From Candidatus Babelota bacterium (GTDB lineage Bacteria > Babelota > Babeliae > Babelales > Vermiphilaceae): 58,904 nt of DNA. Position numbers and translations under genes: made by a program. Positions within the stretch are counted from its first letter, which is position 1, and each line of letters begins with the position of its first letter. Shown piece after piece: positions 42,738-52,691 of the stretch. The notes below the pieces were generated by a model, which had not been told where the DNA came from, did not search any database, and was given only the letters and a program-made list of their open reading frames with translations. The stretch is from assembly GCA_004375875.1 (NCBI GenBank), contig SOKE01000024.1, positions 1 to 58,904 on the forward strand. Direction: 5' to 3'.

Positions 42738-43664
42738 ATGTCATATTTATTCTTATTTCTTACTATATTTTTGTGGTTTAGTTCTTCTCTTATTGGAATG
42801 CAAGTAGATTCAGTTAATGATTCAGAAAATGAAAAGGGTGAAAATAGTTTGATCTGTAATCTTCCCAGAAATGTTTTATGGCATATTGCTCAATACCTTG
42901 AATATTGGAAAGAAGTTAATAATTTTGTAGGTTGGAAAGAAGTTAATAATTTTGCTTCAACCTGTACATATCTCAATCAAACCGTTACTATCCCTGGCAA
43001 GCACATCAAAATAAGGTGTTGTCTAAAAAGAAAAGAAGAAGGGCAGTCATGTCAGGATTTTCTTTCTCAAATATATAACTTTTTGATTCGTATTGGTAAT
43101 CGGCAGGGAAATAATCCAATCTATTTGGACTTAGCCATAAATAAGTTAGTCGAAGATATGCCTGCGTTTAATTCATTTATTAAGAAATGTGCAACAAGTT
43201 CAATTGTGAATCAAATCGTTACTCTTAACCTTTCGGTGAACGGTTTTGTTGAACTTCCTGAAGAACTTACAAAATTGCATGCTTTAAAACATCTCTATGT
43301 AAGTTCAAATCCATTGTGTCCTGCGACCCTAGAAAAAATTTCTAAAATGCCTTTTCTAGAGGATCTGAATATTTCAGGCTGTCATCTCTCAGAAATTCCA
43401 GCTTCTTTTAATCAGTTACAATCATTATCCAGACTTGATGTAAGGGGAAATTCTCTTTCCAAGAAAGATCTTGTTCTATTAGGACAATTGAAAAATTTAA
43501 AAGAAATTCATCTTTCCAATAATAATATTACACTCACAGATATTTTTGAGACCCCTGTACAATGGCCACATATGAAAACGATGTGGGCAAGCAGGATTGA
43601 AGCTGGCCCCAATCCTAATCAAATTCCTTATTATTTACCACACGATATAACAATTTATGGCTAG
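42738..43664 (+). CDS. secreted F-box and leucine-rich-repeat protein
   Basis: The frame opens at a TTG (42717), but the ATG at 42738 starts a signal peptide MSYLFLFLTIFLWFSSSLIG, so I use it. Residues about 40-85 match an F-box: ICNLPRNVLWHIAQYLE followed by NNFASTCTYLNQTV. The central part is linker. Residues about 180-285 hold leucine-rich repeats (ELTKLHALKHLYVSSNPLC, PFLEDLNISGCHLSEIPASF, KNLKEIHLSNNNITL). F-box proteins recruit substrates to host SCF ubiquitin ligases, so a bacterial secreted F-box/LRR protein is a strong effector candidate. A 27-base duplication encodes the repeated WKEVNNF inside the F-box. Confidence 0.85.
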   Translation: MSYLFLFLTIFLWFSSSLIGMQVDSVNDSENEKGENSLICNLPRNVLWHIAQYLEYWKEVNNFVGWKEVNNFASTCTYLNQTVTIPGKHIKIRCCLKRKEEGQSCQDFLSQIYNFLIRIGNRQGNNPIYLDLAINKLVEDMPAFNSFIKKCATSSIVNQIVTLNLSVNGFVELPEELTKLHALKHLYVSSNPLCPATLEKISKMPFLEDLNISGCHLSEIPASFNQLQSLSRLDVRGNSLSKKDLVLLGQLKNLKEIHLSNNNITLTDIFETPVQWPHMKTMWASRIEAGPNPNQIPYYLPHDITIYG

Positions 43665-43694
43665 TTATTAAAATAGCCCCCGGCTTCTAGAAAA

Positions 43695-46349
43695 TTATTT
43701 TGAGCCCACGCTCGGTGAAATCGTATTTTTGTCTTTCGAACAAACGGTAAGATTAGAATTGCGGGAAGCTTTCACCAGCTCTTGTCTCTCAATTTTTGTA
43801 ATAAATCTATTTATAGCATCAAGAATAGAAACTCTATTTGCTCTCACATTAAATTCTGCTAAGGAGCTTAACCGCCTAGCATCTTCCGCAGGATATTGAA
43901 AGTTAAAGGTACTACAAGTGGGAATAGGATGGGGAGTTTCCATACACTTCTGAAGAACGAATACCATAACATCATCCATAAGATCAATAAATTCAGCTTC
44001 CCTCTCAAGTTTTTTATATTCCGGCCCTTCTTTGAAGTTTTCTATGAGATCTTTATCTTGAAACAACGGCATGTAGATAACAGTTGGACAATCTTTATCC
44101 TCATAAACACTGATAGTTCGATCATAATAAATAGATCTAGAAGGAAATGGAAGCTTACGCATGCGAGCATACTCCTCAGTTGTATTTAATCGAGGTGTTT
44201 TTGAAGCATCTACAAATATAATTATATCTGCTTTTCTTTCTGGACGCTCACCACTAATGGGAGGATATGGTAGGTTAAAATCAAGCCCTGCATCAACCAT
44301 TTTCATATAAGGTTTATTTTTAATCGAACTTTCTGGCATACCATAGGTAAAATTAAAGACTTCTCCTTGAGATGGTCGTTTTTTACTATTCTCTAAGAGT
44401 GGTGAAAGAATTGTTCCAGTCCAAGTTTTGGGGTTTACCATCCTATTGTATATTCGACCAAACGTAGCTGCAAAAGCTGAACCGAATATTCCCATAAAAA
44501 ATCCAAAGGATTGTTCAGGAGCTTGATCTTGTGAAAAGCCATAAGCAAATTTTCTTCCGAAAGCCCACGATTTAATATAGTGCCCCAGCCATGCCCCACC
44601 AACTTCATAAGGCGTAAATTCATACCAATGTTTCTCATCAGTATCAACGGCGGTGTAAATAGGGAATGGTAAATCCCCATTTTTAATTCTATCGTGCTGT
44701 TTTGACAGATAAACATCTTGGTTAGGCAATAACATATTTGCCAAAAATACACCATACCAATCTACCAATGTAATTGGTTGTTCAAATGACCATTTTACTA
44801 GCAATGCATTTATCATCGCAGTTGTGTTAAGTTCAGCAGATACAAAACCTCGTGGCAATCTCTCTATTAATCTAGCCTGTACATCTTCAATTTCTTGAAC
44901 AGATGACATCCATGGTCCAACTGCCCATGTGGAACCGGAAAGAGTACATATATAGGTTACGGCATCCAATAGGCCTATTTTCTTAAGCCCACGCAGAAAA
45001 CCGAGAGTGGTAAGGGTAGCACGAATGCCACCACCACTGCAAACAACAGCAATAGTCAGTACTTTCCCAGTTAAAGACCTTCTTAAAAGTGATTCCAACG
45101 CTTTTTTGACTTTTGGATATCGATTTTTTAAATAATTATTTTCCTCAACACAAAGATCATTGCCAACATAAACTTGTACAAACTCTCCTTTATGTGGATT
45201 GTCTCTTATAGCTGGTACCTCTTTAAACCATTTCCAAAGATGATCAATAATCAATTTTTTTGTCCATCCTTCCGTAATACGATGCATAATTCCTTTGCGA
45301 ATTGTCAAATCAGGGGCCTCTGCTTGAATAAATGCATTGTATCCAGCTTCTCGATTCAACTCTAGTTCAATTTGTTCCTTTTGCTCAGCAGACAAATTTT
45401 CTGATGTCCAAATATAATCATTTGATAACCATTTGAGTCCGAGTTCTGGTAGTTTTGCTTTTGCAACAATATATTCTAAATAGTTTTCTTTAAGTTCAGT
45501 AAATCGATTTATAAATAAAAAAGGCAAATCTTTATCTGGTATAGCAGGATGTGGACATTGCTGGTTAAATAGGACACATAAGAGATCAGTATTGATTTTA
45601 AACTTCTCATTTGCCAGTTCAATTGCCTTTGGAATCAAAGGAATACTGAATTGGAATTCATTTGTAAAAGTACTGTCCTCTCTAAAAAAAGGCAAGGCAT
45701 TGTATATGCATTGTGGTGTATTATATAAACATTTCATATTTACTGCCTTAAGATAGAGCTTGTGTGAAGGAGCCGGCTCTATGCCGAGAGCAGGTGTAAT
45801 TTTTCGATATCCTGAGGGTGCGGCTTTAGATTCAGAGTAAAAATTATAAATGCGATTACTAATACAGTTGTAATTAAATTCAATAGGATGCCAACGAGAA
45901 AACCATTCCTCCTGTTTCCTTTTCCATTCGACAACAGTTGGATCAAATAGAATAATGGTATGAATTTTTCTTTTGCCTTCCTTTTCTAATATTTGTGTTG
46001 TTTTTGCAATAATTGACGCTCTTGCTCCCATTGCAATAATAACTGGTTCTTCTGGATTTCGTTCGATATGCTTAATTATTTCTTGCTCTGTATTTTCTGG
46101 TCCAAGGATGATATCTCGATGTGCTCCTTTTAAATTTAAAACTTCCTTTATGTTATTCTTCAAAAGACTTTCCAAAAGGTCTTTTATTTGTTCTTCTTGT
46201 GCCTCATCATCGAGATAGAGAATAAAATGTGCTGATCGTTCTGTTGGTGGATGTGATCCTTTTATCAAAAAATGCCCTGATAAGAAAATAAGAATAAATG
46301 AGTTAAACCCAATAACCCGAAAAATATTAGCAATAATATTTTGGCCCAT
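43695..46349 (-). CDS. secreted cPLA2-like (lysophospholipase/patatin superfamily) phospholipase
   Basis: The 884-residue exported protein (signal about residues 12-31) has an N-terminal alpha/beta-like region (residues 40-340, ending near SIPLIPKAIELANEKF) and a large C-terminal lipase domain. That domain shows the oxyanion motif VVCSGGGIRATL (about 440), the nucleophile CTLSGSTWAVG (about 468) and the catalytic Asp MVDAGLDFNLPYPP (about 684), the arrangement of eukaryotic cytosolic phospholipase A2 and fungal lysophospholipase rather than plain patatin. It should cleave acyl chains from phospholipids, probably in host membranes. It is convergent with the F-box/LRR gene. Confidence 0.85.
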   Translation of the reverse strand: MGQNIIANIFRVIGFNSFILIFLSGHFLIKGSHPPTERSAHFILYLDDEAQEEQIKDLLESLLKNNIKEVLNLKGAHRDIILGPENTEQEIIKHIERNPEEPVIIAMGARASIIAKTTQILEKEGKRKIHTIILFDPTVVEWKRKQEEWFSRWHPIEFNYNCISNRIYNFYSESKAAPSGYRKITPALGIEPAPSHKLYLKAVNMKCLYNTPQCIYNALPFFREDSTFTNEFQFSIPLIPKAIELANEKFKINTDLLCVLFNQQCPHPAIPDKDLPFLFINRFTELKENYLEYIVAKAKLPELGLKWLSNDYIWTSENLSAEQKEQIELELNREAGYNAFIQAEAPDLTIRKGIMHRITEGWTKKLIIDHLWKWFKEVPAIRDNPHKGEFVQVYVGNDLCVEENNYLKNRYPKVKKALESLLRRSLTGKVLTIAVVCSGGGIRATLTTLGFLRGLKKIGLLDAVTYICTLSGSTWAVGPWMSSVQEIEDVQARLIERLPRGFVSAELNTTAMINALLVKWSFEQPITLVDWYGVFLANMLLPNQDVYLSKQHDRIKNGDLPFPIYTAVDTDEKHWYEFTPYEVGGAWLGHYIKSWAFGRKFAYGFSQDQAPEQSFGFFMGIFGSAFAATFGRIYNRMVNPKTWTGTILSPLLENSKKRPSQGEVFNFTYGMPESSIKNKPYMKMVDAGLDFNLPYPPISGERPERKADIIIFVDASKTPRLNTTEEYARMRKLPFPSRSIYYDRTISVYEDKDCPTVIYMPLFQDKDLIENFKEGPEYKKLEREAEFIDLMDDVMVFVLQKCMETPHPIPTCSTFNFQYPAEDARRLSSLAEFNVRANRVSILDAINRFITKIERQELVKASRNSNLTVCSKDKNTISPSVGSK

Positions 46350-46611
46350 ACATCACTCCTTTTTTAATTAGTTCTTCGATTACTTTTTATATACCAATAA
46401 CTATAGCTATATTTCTCCAGTTTTAACGATAAATCATCAGAAATACTTAATATTATTTGTTTATCTTTAGATATTCATAACAACTAACAACTTATCATAT
46501 GATATTCATCAAAAGGAAGGCTAAAGCTGTTTTTTTTAGAAACAATTACTGATGTTCTTTTTAAGTGCAAGCCTAACTAAGTAGATAAAAAACTATATCA
46601 ACTATCTTTAT

Positions 46612-48273
46612 TTAAGCTTGCGCAACTTTAGTTACTGCAGTAGATATCTTTGCATCAGTAATAAGCTCCTTGCTCATTTCGCTAAGCTGATAATGATATT
46701 CGCGTGACAGTCGCGACTCTTCTGCTAGAACTGTTTCAAACGGCAGTGCAATAAGGATATTATCTGAAATACGCGCAATATTATCCGACACACGTACCGT
46801 TACAAACTTGGAATCTAAGCTCTTTCTTAATGCCTTACGAAAATCATTGAGTGTTCGCACCGGTTCACCATTCAGTTCATTAATGGTGGAACCTTCACGC
46901 AAGGCATCTACACGATAAAGTTGTGATGTTCGGAAAATATGTGTCACTATCAAAACGGGCTCAACTTGATTTTGCATCTCAGTAAAGCGCGCAAGACCTG
47001 GAGCTTTGTTAGCCAAGAGACCAAGGTGATTTAATGTCAATTCCATAACAACCATGCCCCCAAAAACCTCATAATCAATATCTTCATAAGCCGGATATAC
47101 TATTCTAATAGCAGGCAAAGTAACATGATCAAGTTGCGTCACAATCTCTTTGCGCTCACCATTGTGATAGACAATCAGACGAATTTCATCGCCAATCGAT
47201 AATCGTAATCTATAATCCAGGATAGAAATTTTGTCTTCGCTCCACGGAACCTTCATTTCGCCATATAGATCAACATCATATCCATTCATCGAATAAAGCA
47301 TATCGCCTTGTCGAACTCCTGCTTTTTCAAGCGTACTATTTTTGATAACTTCAGTAATATAACAACCACCAGGTTTTGGATTGCGCAAAAATTCAACCAA
47401 TGTATCATTTGCGTTATTGTAAAGAATACCTAAGAACGGTAGATGCAAAATGCGTACTTTATACAGATCTGACAATACAATCTTTAAATCATTAATTGGT
47501 ACCGCATACCCCACATTCTGGGCACCAGGAACATAGATCGTATTGACACCAACTACTTCTCCATTAATGTTCAATAATGGTCCGCCAGAATTTCCTGGAT
47601 TGATTGGTGCACTTGTCTGAATAAAATGAGATTCACGTCCACTGACAACACCACTTGTACTCTTCAACGATTGTTGTCCCAATGGGTAACCAAGCGCTAA
47701 TACTTCATCTGCTCGTCGTATCTGATCAGAATCACCAAGTGGTAAAAATGGAATATGACCAATTGTTTTACGAATAAATTCAAGATCTGCAGGTTGTACT
47801 TTTAATAAAGCCAAATCACGTTCAGGGGCAATTCCCAAAACATCAACATCGATAATTCGTTTTCCAAGTGATGGGATCTGAATCCAAATTGCTTGTGCCT
47901 GATTTACAACATGTGCATTAGTTATTAAATCACCTTGCTCATTAATAAAAAATGCACTTCCATATGCCGAACCCTGCGCAGGCGTTTTATAAGGCTGACA
48001 CATATCCAGTTCAGAAATTTGTGCAAAAACTTGCACCACCGTATCTTTCATCTGTTCTTGAATCGGACGCCACACCTCACTTTTTGTCACCAGCCTTTCT
48101 ACTGGAGCTAATCCTACCTGTTTCATAAGTTCCGATTGTTCAATCTTAATCTGGTCAATACTCTTTTGTAGAACTTCCCTATTTAACCTTTCTTTCAAAA
48201 ACAAGAAAAAAGGCACTCCCAAAAAAAGTAAAGCAATAAAGGATGTTGCAATAATATATGTAAACCGTTTCAT
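46612..48273 (-). CDS. membrane-anchored HtrA/Deg serine protease
   Basis: The 553-residue protein has an N-terminal membrane helix (YIIATSFIALLFLGVPFFLFL), a trypsin-like domain with His in ITNAHVVNQA, Asp in ERDLALLKV and Ser in NPGNSGGPLLNI, then two PDZ-like domains with an FGGMVVMELTLNHL segment between them. It is a clear paralogue of the protein at 40818, with the same domain order and many shared motifs. It would act in the periplasm in protein quality control. It is a single gene with a 330-base gap on its downstream side. Confidence 0.92.
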   Translation of the reverse strand: MKRFTYIIATSFIALLFLGVPFFLFLKERLNREVLQKSIDQIKIEQSELMKQVGLAPVERLVTKSEVWRPIQEQMKDTVVQVFAQISELDMCQPYKTPAQGSAYGSAFFINEQGDLITNAHVVNQAQAIWIQIPSLGKRIIDVDVLGIAPERDLALLKVQPADLEFIRKTIGHIPFLPLGDSDQIRRADEVLALGYPLGQQSLKSTSGVVSGRESHFIQTSAPINPGNSGGPLLNINGEVVGVNTIYVPGAQNVGYAVPINDLKIVLSDLYKVRILHLPFLGILYNNANDTLVEFLRNPKPGGCYITEVIKNSTLEKAGVRQGDMLYSMNGYDVDLYGEMKVPWSEDKISILDYRLRLSIGDEIRLIVYHNGERKEIVTQLDHVTLPAIRIVYPAYEDIDYEVFGGMVVMELTLNHLGLLANKAPGLARFTEMQNQVEPVLIVTHIFRTSQLYRVDALREGSTINELNGEPVRTLNDFRKALRKSLDSKFVTVRVSDNIARISDNILIALPFETVLAEESRLSREYHYQLSEMSKELITDAKISTAVTKVAQA

Positions 48274-48505
48274 AAATATCCTTATAAAATTAACGACTAT
48301 CTAAAATCACTATTATGATAAGCATTTTATATTATAGCAAAATGAGCAATTAACACCAGCCTCCTGGAATATGATAAACATTCATTCTTGTCAAAAAACC
48401 CCCTTTATATTAGCCTCTTAAATAATAGCTGAGTGAATTCATGCCGATACTCAGTCAATTAAAAGACAAACTGTAAAAATTCAAATCTTTTTTTGAGGAT
48501 AATAC

Positions 48506-49822
48506 ATGGCTCTCACGCATGAACAGAAGGTTACGCTTGATAAATTAGTTTCACTCTGCAAGCGTCGTGGATTTGTCTATCAATCAGCTGAAATTTATGG
48601 AGGAATTAATGGAGTCTACGATTTTGGTCATTTAGGCACATTGCTCAAAAGAAATCTTCGTTCAACATGGCTTTCTTCACTCTCAGAAGTACCAGGCGAA
48701 ATAATTTTGTTTGAAGGAGCTTTACTTGGCCCCTATGCTCTGTGGAAAGCATCAGGACATGTGGATCATTTCGCTGACCAAATGGTTGAGTGTCGTGACT
48801 GCAAACATCGATTTCGAATTGATGAGATAGATCTAGAAAAAGCATGTCCTCATTGCGGCAAAAAAAATTGGAGCGAAGTTCGACAATTTAATATGATGTT
48901 TCAAACACAAATTGGTGCCGTTCAGGATCAAAAATCAATTGCCTACCTTCGTCCAGAAACAGCACAAGAAATCTTTGTTAATTTCAAAAATGTGATTACA
49001 ACTAATCGACTTAAACTTCCATTCGGCATAGCACAAATCGGCAAAGCATTCCGCAATGAAATAACTCCAAAACAGTTCTTGTTCAGAATGCGCGAATTTG
49101 AACAAATGGAACTTGAATGGTTCTGTAAAGAAGAAAATGCCAAAAAACATTTTGAATTCTGGAAAGACAATAGATTCAATTTCTATCTTTCAATCGGTAT
49201 CAAAAAAGAAAACTTGCGACTTCGATACCATGAACCAACTGAACTTGCACATTATTCAACCTGCTGTACCGATGTAGAATATCATTTCCCCTTTGGTTGG
49301 AAGGAATTAGAAGGCATTGCTCATCGCGGCAACTATGACCTTTCACAACATATTAAACATTCAGGCAAAGATCTTTCTATTTATGATGAAGAAACAAAAA
49401 AATCAATTGTACCTACGGTAATTGAATGCTCAGTTGGCGTTGATCGTCTCTTTTTGACGGTACTTTTTGATGCCTATGACGAAGATACAATCGAGGGTGA
49501 ATCACGCGTTGTGCTTAAACTTTCGCCAAAACTAGCACCAATTAAAGCTGCTTTTTTTCCACTTACCAAAAAACAAAATGAACCGATGTACAAAATTTAT
49601 GAAGCTATTAAAAACAAGGGCTTTATTGTCCAATTTGATGAATCAGGCTCAATCGGTAAGCGTTATCGCCGTAATGATGAAATAGGCACACCTTACTGCT
49701 TTACCTATGATTTTGAAAGCGATTCAGATAAGAAAGTAACAGCACGAGATCGCGATACAACAAAGCAAGAACGTATTGCTATCGATCAGATTGAATTATT
49801 CTTAGAAAAGAAGCTTATATGA
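48506..49822 (+). CDS. glyQS: glycyl-tRNA synthetase, class II alpha2 type
   Basis: The 438-residue enzyme is the single-chain GlyRS. It begins with the CKRRGFVYQSAEIYGGINGV block and carries an inserted zinc-ribbon-like segment with two Cys pairs (VECRDCKHRF and KACPHCGKKNW). Motif 2 is GKAFRNEITPKQFLFRMREF, motif 3 VIECSVGVDRLFL, and the anticodon-binding domain is at the C-terminus (FDESGSIGKRYRRNDEIGTP). It charges tRNA-Gly in the cytoplasm. It is a stand-alone gene with an ATG after TGAGGATA. Confidence 0.96.
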   Translation: MALTHEQKVTLDKLVSLCKRRGFVYQSAEIYGGINGVYDFGHLGTLLKRNLRSTWLSSLSEVPGEIILFEGALLGPYALWKASGHVDHFADQMVECRDCKHRFRIDEIDLEKACPHCGKKNWSEVRQFNMMFQTQIGAVQDQKSIAYLRPETAQEIFVNFKNVITTNRLKLPFGIAQIGKAFRNEITPKQFLFRMREFEQMELEWFCKEENAKKHFEFWKDNRFNFYLSIGIKKENLRLRYHEPTELAHYSTCCTDVEYHFPFGWKELEGIAHRGNYDLSQHIKHSGKDLSIYDEETKKSIVPTVIECSVGVDRLFLTVLFDAYDEDTIEGESRVVLKLSPKLAPIKAAFFPLTKKQNEPMYKIYEAIKNKGFIVQFDESGSIGKRYRRNDEIGTPYCFTYDFESDSDKKVTARDRDTTKQERIAIDQIELFLEKKLI

Positions 49823-49940
49823 ATGAGTTAACAGCACGAATCATTATAAACAATTTCCCCCTTACTATTTCACTTAGTACAAAATTATATTATACTTATT
49901 CTAAAATAGCGTTTAATTGGTAACTGCTTAAGATTGTAAG

Positions 49941-51290
49941 ATGGGTAGTAGAAAATTAATTCATTTTTCTCCAGCGCGGACCATTTTAATATCAATGGTT
50001 CTGATCATTTTGACCGGTACCTTATTACTTGCTCTACCACTCGCACGCACATGTCCTATTCCATTTATTGATTTGTTCTTCACTGCTACGTCTGCTACCT
50101 GTGTTACTGGCTTGTTTACCATACCACTGAATGATTTCACCTTTTTTGGGCATTGCATTATTCTTGCACTGATTCAGATTGGTGGAATTGGACTTATTAC
50201 CCTTACTGTCTTTTTTATCTCCCTTTTTGTTAATCTCGGTTTGGCAGTACAATTAATGACCGGACAGCTCTTAGATATCGCACAATGGAAAAATGTAAAA
50301 AAAATAGTGCTGTTTATTATACTTCTAACAGTCATTACAGAACTGGTTGGTGCATTTTTGACTTTTATAGCTATCCGCAATGATTATAATTTAGGACAAG
50401 GAATCTTTTTATCAATTTTCCACAGCATATCATCCTTTTGCTGTGCTGGCATCTCTCTTTTTCCTCATGGAATGCAAAACTATAATCATAACTATCTTAT
50501 GCTCATCACTACCATAGGATTAATTCTCATAGGAAGCTTAGGATTTTTGACTTGGAAAGAACTCATATCATATTGGATAGCTCGTACTAAAAAACAACGA
50601 CATCAACTTTCACTTACTACTAAAATCATTCTTTATGGTTCATTGGGTATTACTACATTCAGTACACTATTATTTTTTGTACTAGAACGTAATAATACAC
50701 TTGCATCGCTAGGAAACCCAATTCTTATGATGCTTAATGCCCTTTTTCAAGGTCTTGCGTTCCGAGGAGTTGGATTTATTGTTTTTAACGTTTGGCAAGT
50801 ATATTTAGTTACCCTTTTTCTTGCCATGATATACGCCTTTATTGGATTTGCATCTGGATCAACCGGTAGTGGGATAAAAATCAACACATTTGTAGTTTTC
50901 CTTGCTACAATACGTACTGCTATTACAGGAAGAACCTCAGTTGAAATTAAAGAAAGAACAATTCCATTAGATCAAGTATATAGGGCTATCGCAATCATTT
51001 TTCTTGGTATCGGCTGGATTTTACTTACTACCTTTTGTTTACTCATAAGTGAACGATATAGCAGTTTCTTTCCTCTTTTTTTTGAAGCAACTTCTGCTTT
51101 TGCCAATCTTGGCATATCAACAGGGCTAACTGGTGGTCTGACTCTACTAGGCAAATTTATGATTATTATCACTATGATCGTTGGAAGAATTGGTTCACTA
51201 ACACTTATTTTTGCACTTAGAAAACAAGCATTATGGAAAAAAGCTGAAGCAGAATTTTCCTATCCAGAAGAACGGGTTATGTTAGGTTAA
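49941..51290 (+). CDS. ktrB: potassium transporter membrane subunit (TrkH/KtrB family)
   Basis: The 449-residue membrane protein shows the repeated pore-loop pattern of K+ transporters of this family: FTATSATCVTGLFT, FHSISSFCCAGISLFPHG, GFASGSTGSGIKINTF and FEATSAFANLGISTGLT. It should form a K+ channel with the cytoplasmic TrkA-type subunit encoded 30 bases downstream. A first helix starts near residue 15. The size matches KtrB/TrkH. Confidence 0.93.
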   Translation: MGSRKLIHFSPARTILISMVLIILTGTLLLALPLARTCPIPFIDLFFTATSATCVTGLFTIPLNDFTFFGHCIILALIQIGGIGLITLTVFFISLFVNLGLAVQLMTGQLLDIAQWKNVKKIVLFIILLTVITELVGAFLTFIAIRNDYNLGQGIFLSIFHSISSFCCAGISLFPHGMQNYNHNYLMLITTIGLILIGSLGFLTWKELISYWIARTKKQRHQLSLTTKIILYGSLGITTFSTLLFFVLERNNTLASLGNPILMMLNALFQGLAFRGVGFIVFNVWQVYLVTLFLAMIYAFIGFASGSTGSGIKINTFVVFLATIRTAITGRTSVEIKERTIPLDQVYRAIAIIFLGIGWILLTTFCLLISERYSSFFPLFFEATSAFANLGISTGLTGGLTLLGKFMIIITMIVGRIGSLTLIFALRKQALWKKAEAEFSYPEERVMLG

Positions 51291-51319
51291 AAAATATTAG
51301 GTTTAAAAATAGGGATACT

Positions 51320-51961
51320 ATGAAGTTTTGTGTTATAGGTCTCGGACGATTTGGATATCAACTTGCCGTTACCTTAGCTGAAAATGGAATGGAAGTTATG
51401 GCAGTCGATAGTAATGAAACAATTGTTGCGTCTATCAAAGATAAAGTTACGCATGCAATTTGTATGCACGTTACTGATGAGGAATCACTTTATAACATCG
51501 GCGTTGAAGAAATGGACACAATTATTGTAGCCATGGGCGAAAATTTTGCACAAACAATTTTAATTACCGCACTACTTAAAAAACACATAAAAGTTCCTTA
51601 TGTTATTGCCCGTGCCATCAATGATATACATAAAGAGATTCTTATACTCATTGGTGCAGATCGCGTTATTTTACCCGAAAAAGATATTGGAATTAAACTT
51701 GCCGACAGCTTAAGCTCACCATTTACCGATTTAGTTCGGCTTACCAAAAATTTTTCAATCAGCCAAATTGTCGCTCCAAAACAATTTGTTGGTAAAACAA
51801 TAGGAAATCTTAACCTCTTTAAAAATTACCAGGTTCATTGTTTAGGAGCAAAGAAACAGGAAAAGATTATTTCTATCGATAAGGATTATGTTGTTATAGA
51901 AGGTGATCGCCTCATCTTTTCAGGATACAATCAAGATTTAGAAAAGATCACGAAACTATAA
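51320..51961 (+). CDS. ktrA: potassium-uptake regulatory subunit (TrkA/KtrA)
   Basis: The 213-residue protein has one RCK-N domain (KFCVIGLGRFGYQLAVTLAE, a Rossmann NAD(H)/nucleotide motif GxGxxG) and one RCK-C domain (FVGKTIGNLNLFKNYQVHCL near the end). It is the gating ring subunit for the KtrB channel encoded directly upstream; the two genes are 30 bases apart and co-transcribed. It is the short KtrA type, not the duplicated E. coli TrkA. Confidence 0.93.
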   Translation: MKFCVIGLGRFGYQLAVTLAENGMEVMAVDSNETIVASIKDKVTHAICMHVTDEESLYNIGVEEMDTIIVAMGENFAQTILITALLKKHIKVPYVIARAINDIHKEILILIGADRVILPEKDIGIKLADSLSSPFTDLVRLTKNFSISQIVAPKQFVGKTIGNLNLFKNYQVHCLGAKKQEKIISIDKDYVVIEGDRLIFSGYNQDLEKITKL

Positions 51962-51990
51962 CTAAAAATCTTCTGCTAATCTTTTTCGCA

Positions 51991-52075
51991 TCACGCAACA
52001 GGAAAGCTATTACCTGATGGATCTTCCTTAAATGTTTGCATTAAATCAATGAGATCGCGATGGTCCATTTCTGCT
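51991..52075 (-). pseudogene. possible out-of-frame tail of the 52046 gene
   Basis: After the annotated stop a different frame reads LSLAEMDHRDLIDLMQTFKE and continues to a TGA at 51991, an amphipathic helix that looks like coding sequence. It may be the original C-terminus cut off by a one-base frameshift, or chance. Confidence 0.3.
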
Positions 52076-52681
52076 AGAGAAAGATGAAAGTGTCTCAATT
52101 GTAATCTCACGCGGCAATTTTGTCTTTCTTCCTAATTTATCTATTGCATCAATAATTTCTTTATACCCTTTTTCAAGCAAACGCAACTCTGCTCGAAGAA
52201 AACTTTCCAATTGTGCTTTTCCTAATTTTTCATATTTCTTCTGGTATATATCAATAACTTTAGAATCTCTGAATGTTTTTTCTTTAAACATGAACATCTT
52301 CATACCTTTAATATAAACCTTTGCTTTTCTCACATCGTCTTCATTTGCCTCTTGAGATCCATATATTGTCTCTATCAAAGAATTTAAATATGGTGAAATG
52401 GATATCACCGGTTTCTGCTCTATTTCTTCATTTATTTTGTTTATTTTTTCAACTTGAGCTATTGCCTCCTTTATATAAGTGGCAGCAAGGACCTCTAGCT
52501 GTTTGAGGCGCTTATCCTTATAAAACAAGGTGGGAGTTAAAAGTTTTTTATAGAAAGGTATGCATTCAAATGGACCCTTTTCTCGAGGAGGCAGCTTATA
52601 TGGATTAACTGCCACAAGATTAGCCCCCAGCCCAATTAAAAGCATCGAATAGAAACTAAACAAAATTCTTTTATCTATCAT
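52046..52681 (-). CDS. small secreted paralogue, cluster member 1
   Basis: The 211-residue product has a signal peptide (ILFSFYSMLLIGLGANL) almost identical to that of the 53998 gene. A helical mature region follows with LEVLAATYIKEAIAQ and a C-terminal LRAELRLLEKGYKEIIDAI segment that resembles the end of the same paralogue. I know no such family. It is the last gene of a leftward run of four. The C-terminus may be truncated by frameshift. Confidence 0.65.
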   Translation of the reverse strand: MIDKRILFSFYSMLLIGLGANLVAVNPYKLPPREKGPFECIPFYKKLLTPTLFYKDKRLKQLEVLAATYIKEAIAQVEKINKINEEIEQKPVISISPYLNSLIETIYGSQEANEDDVRKAKVYIKGMKMFMFKEKTFRDSKVIDIYQKKYEKLGKAQLESFLRAELRLLEKGYKEIIDAIDKLGRKTKLPREITIETLSSFSSRNGPSRSH

Positions 52682-52691
52682 TTTTTCCTTT

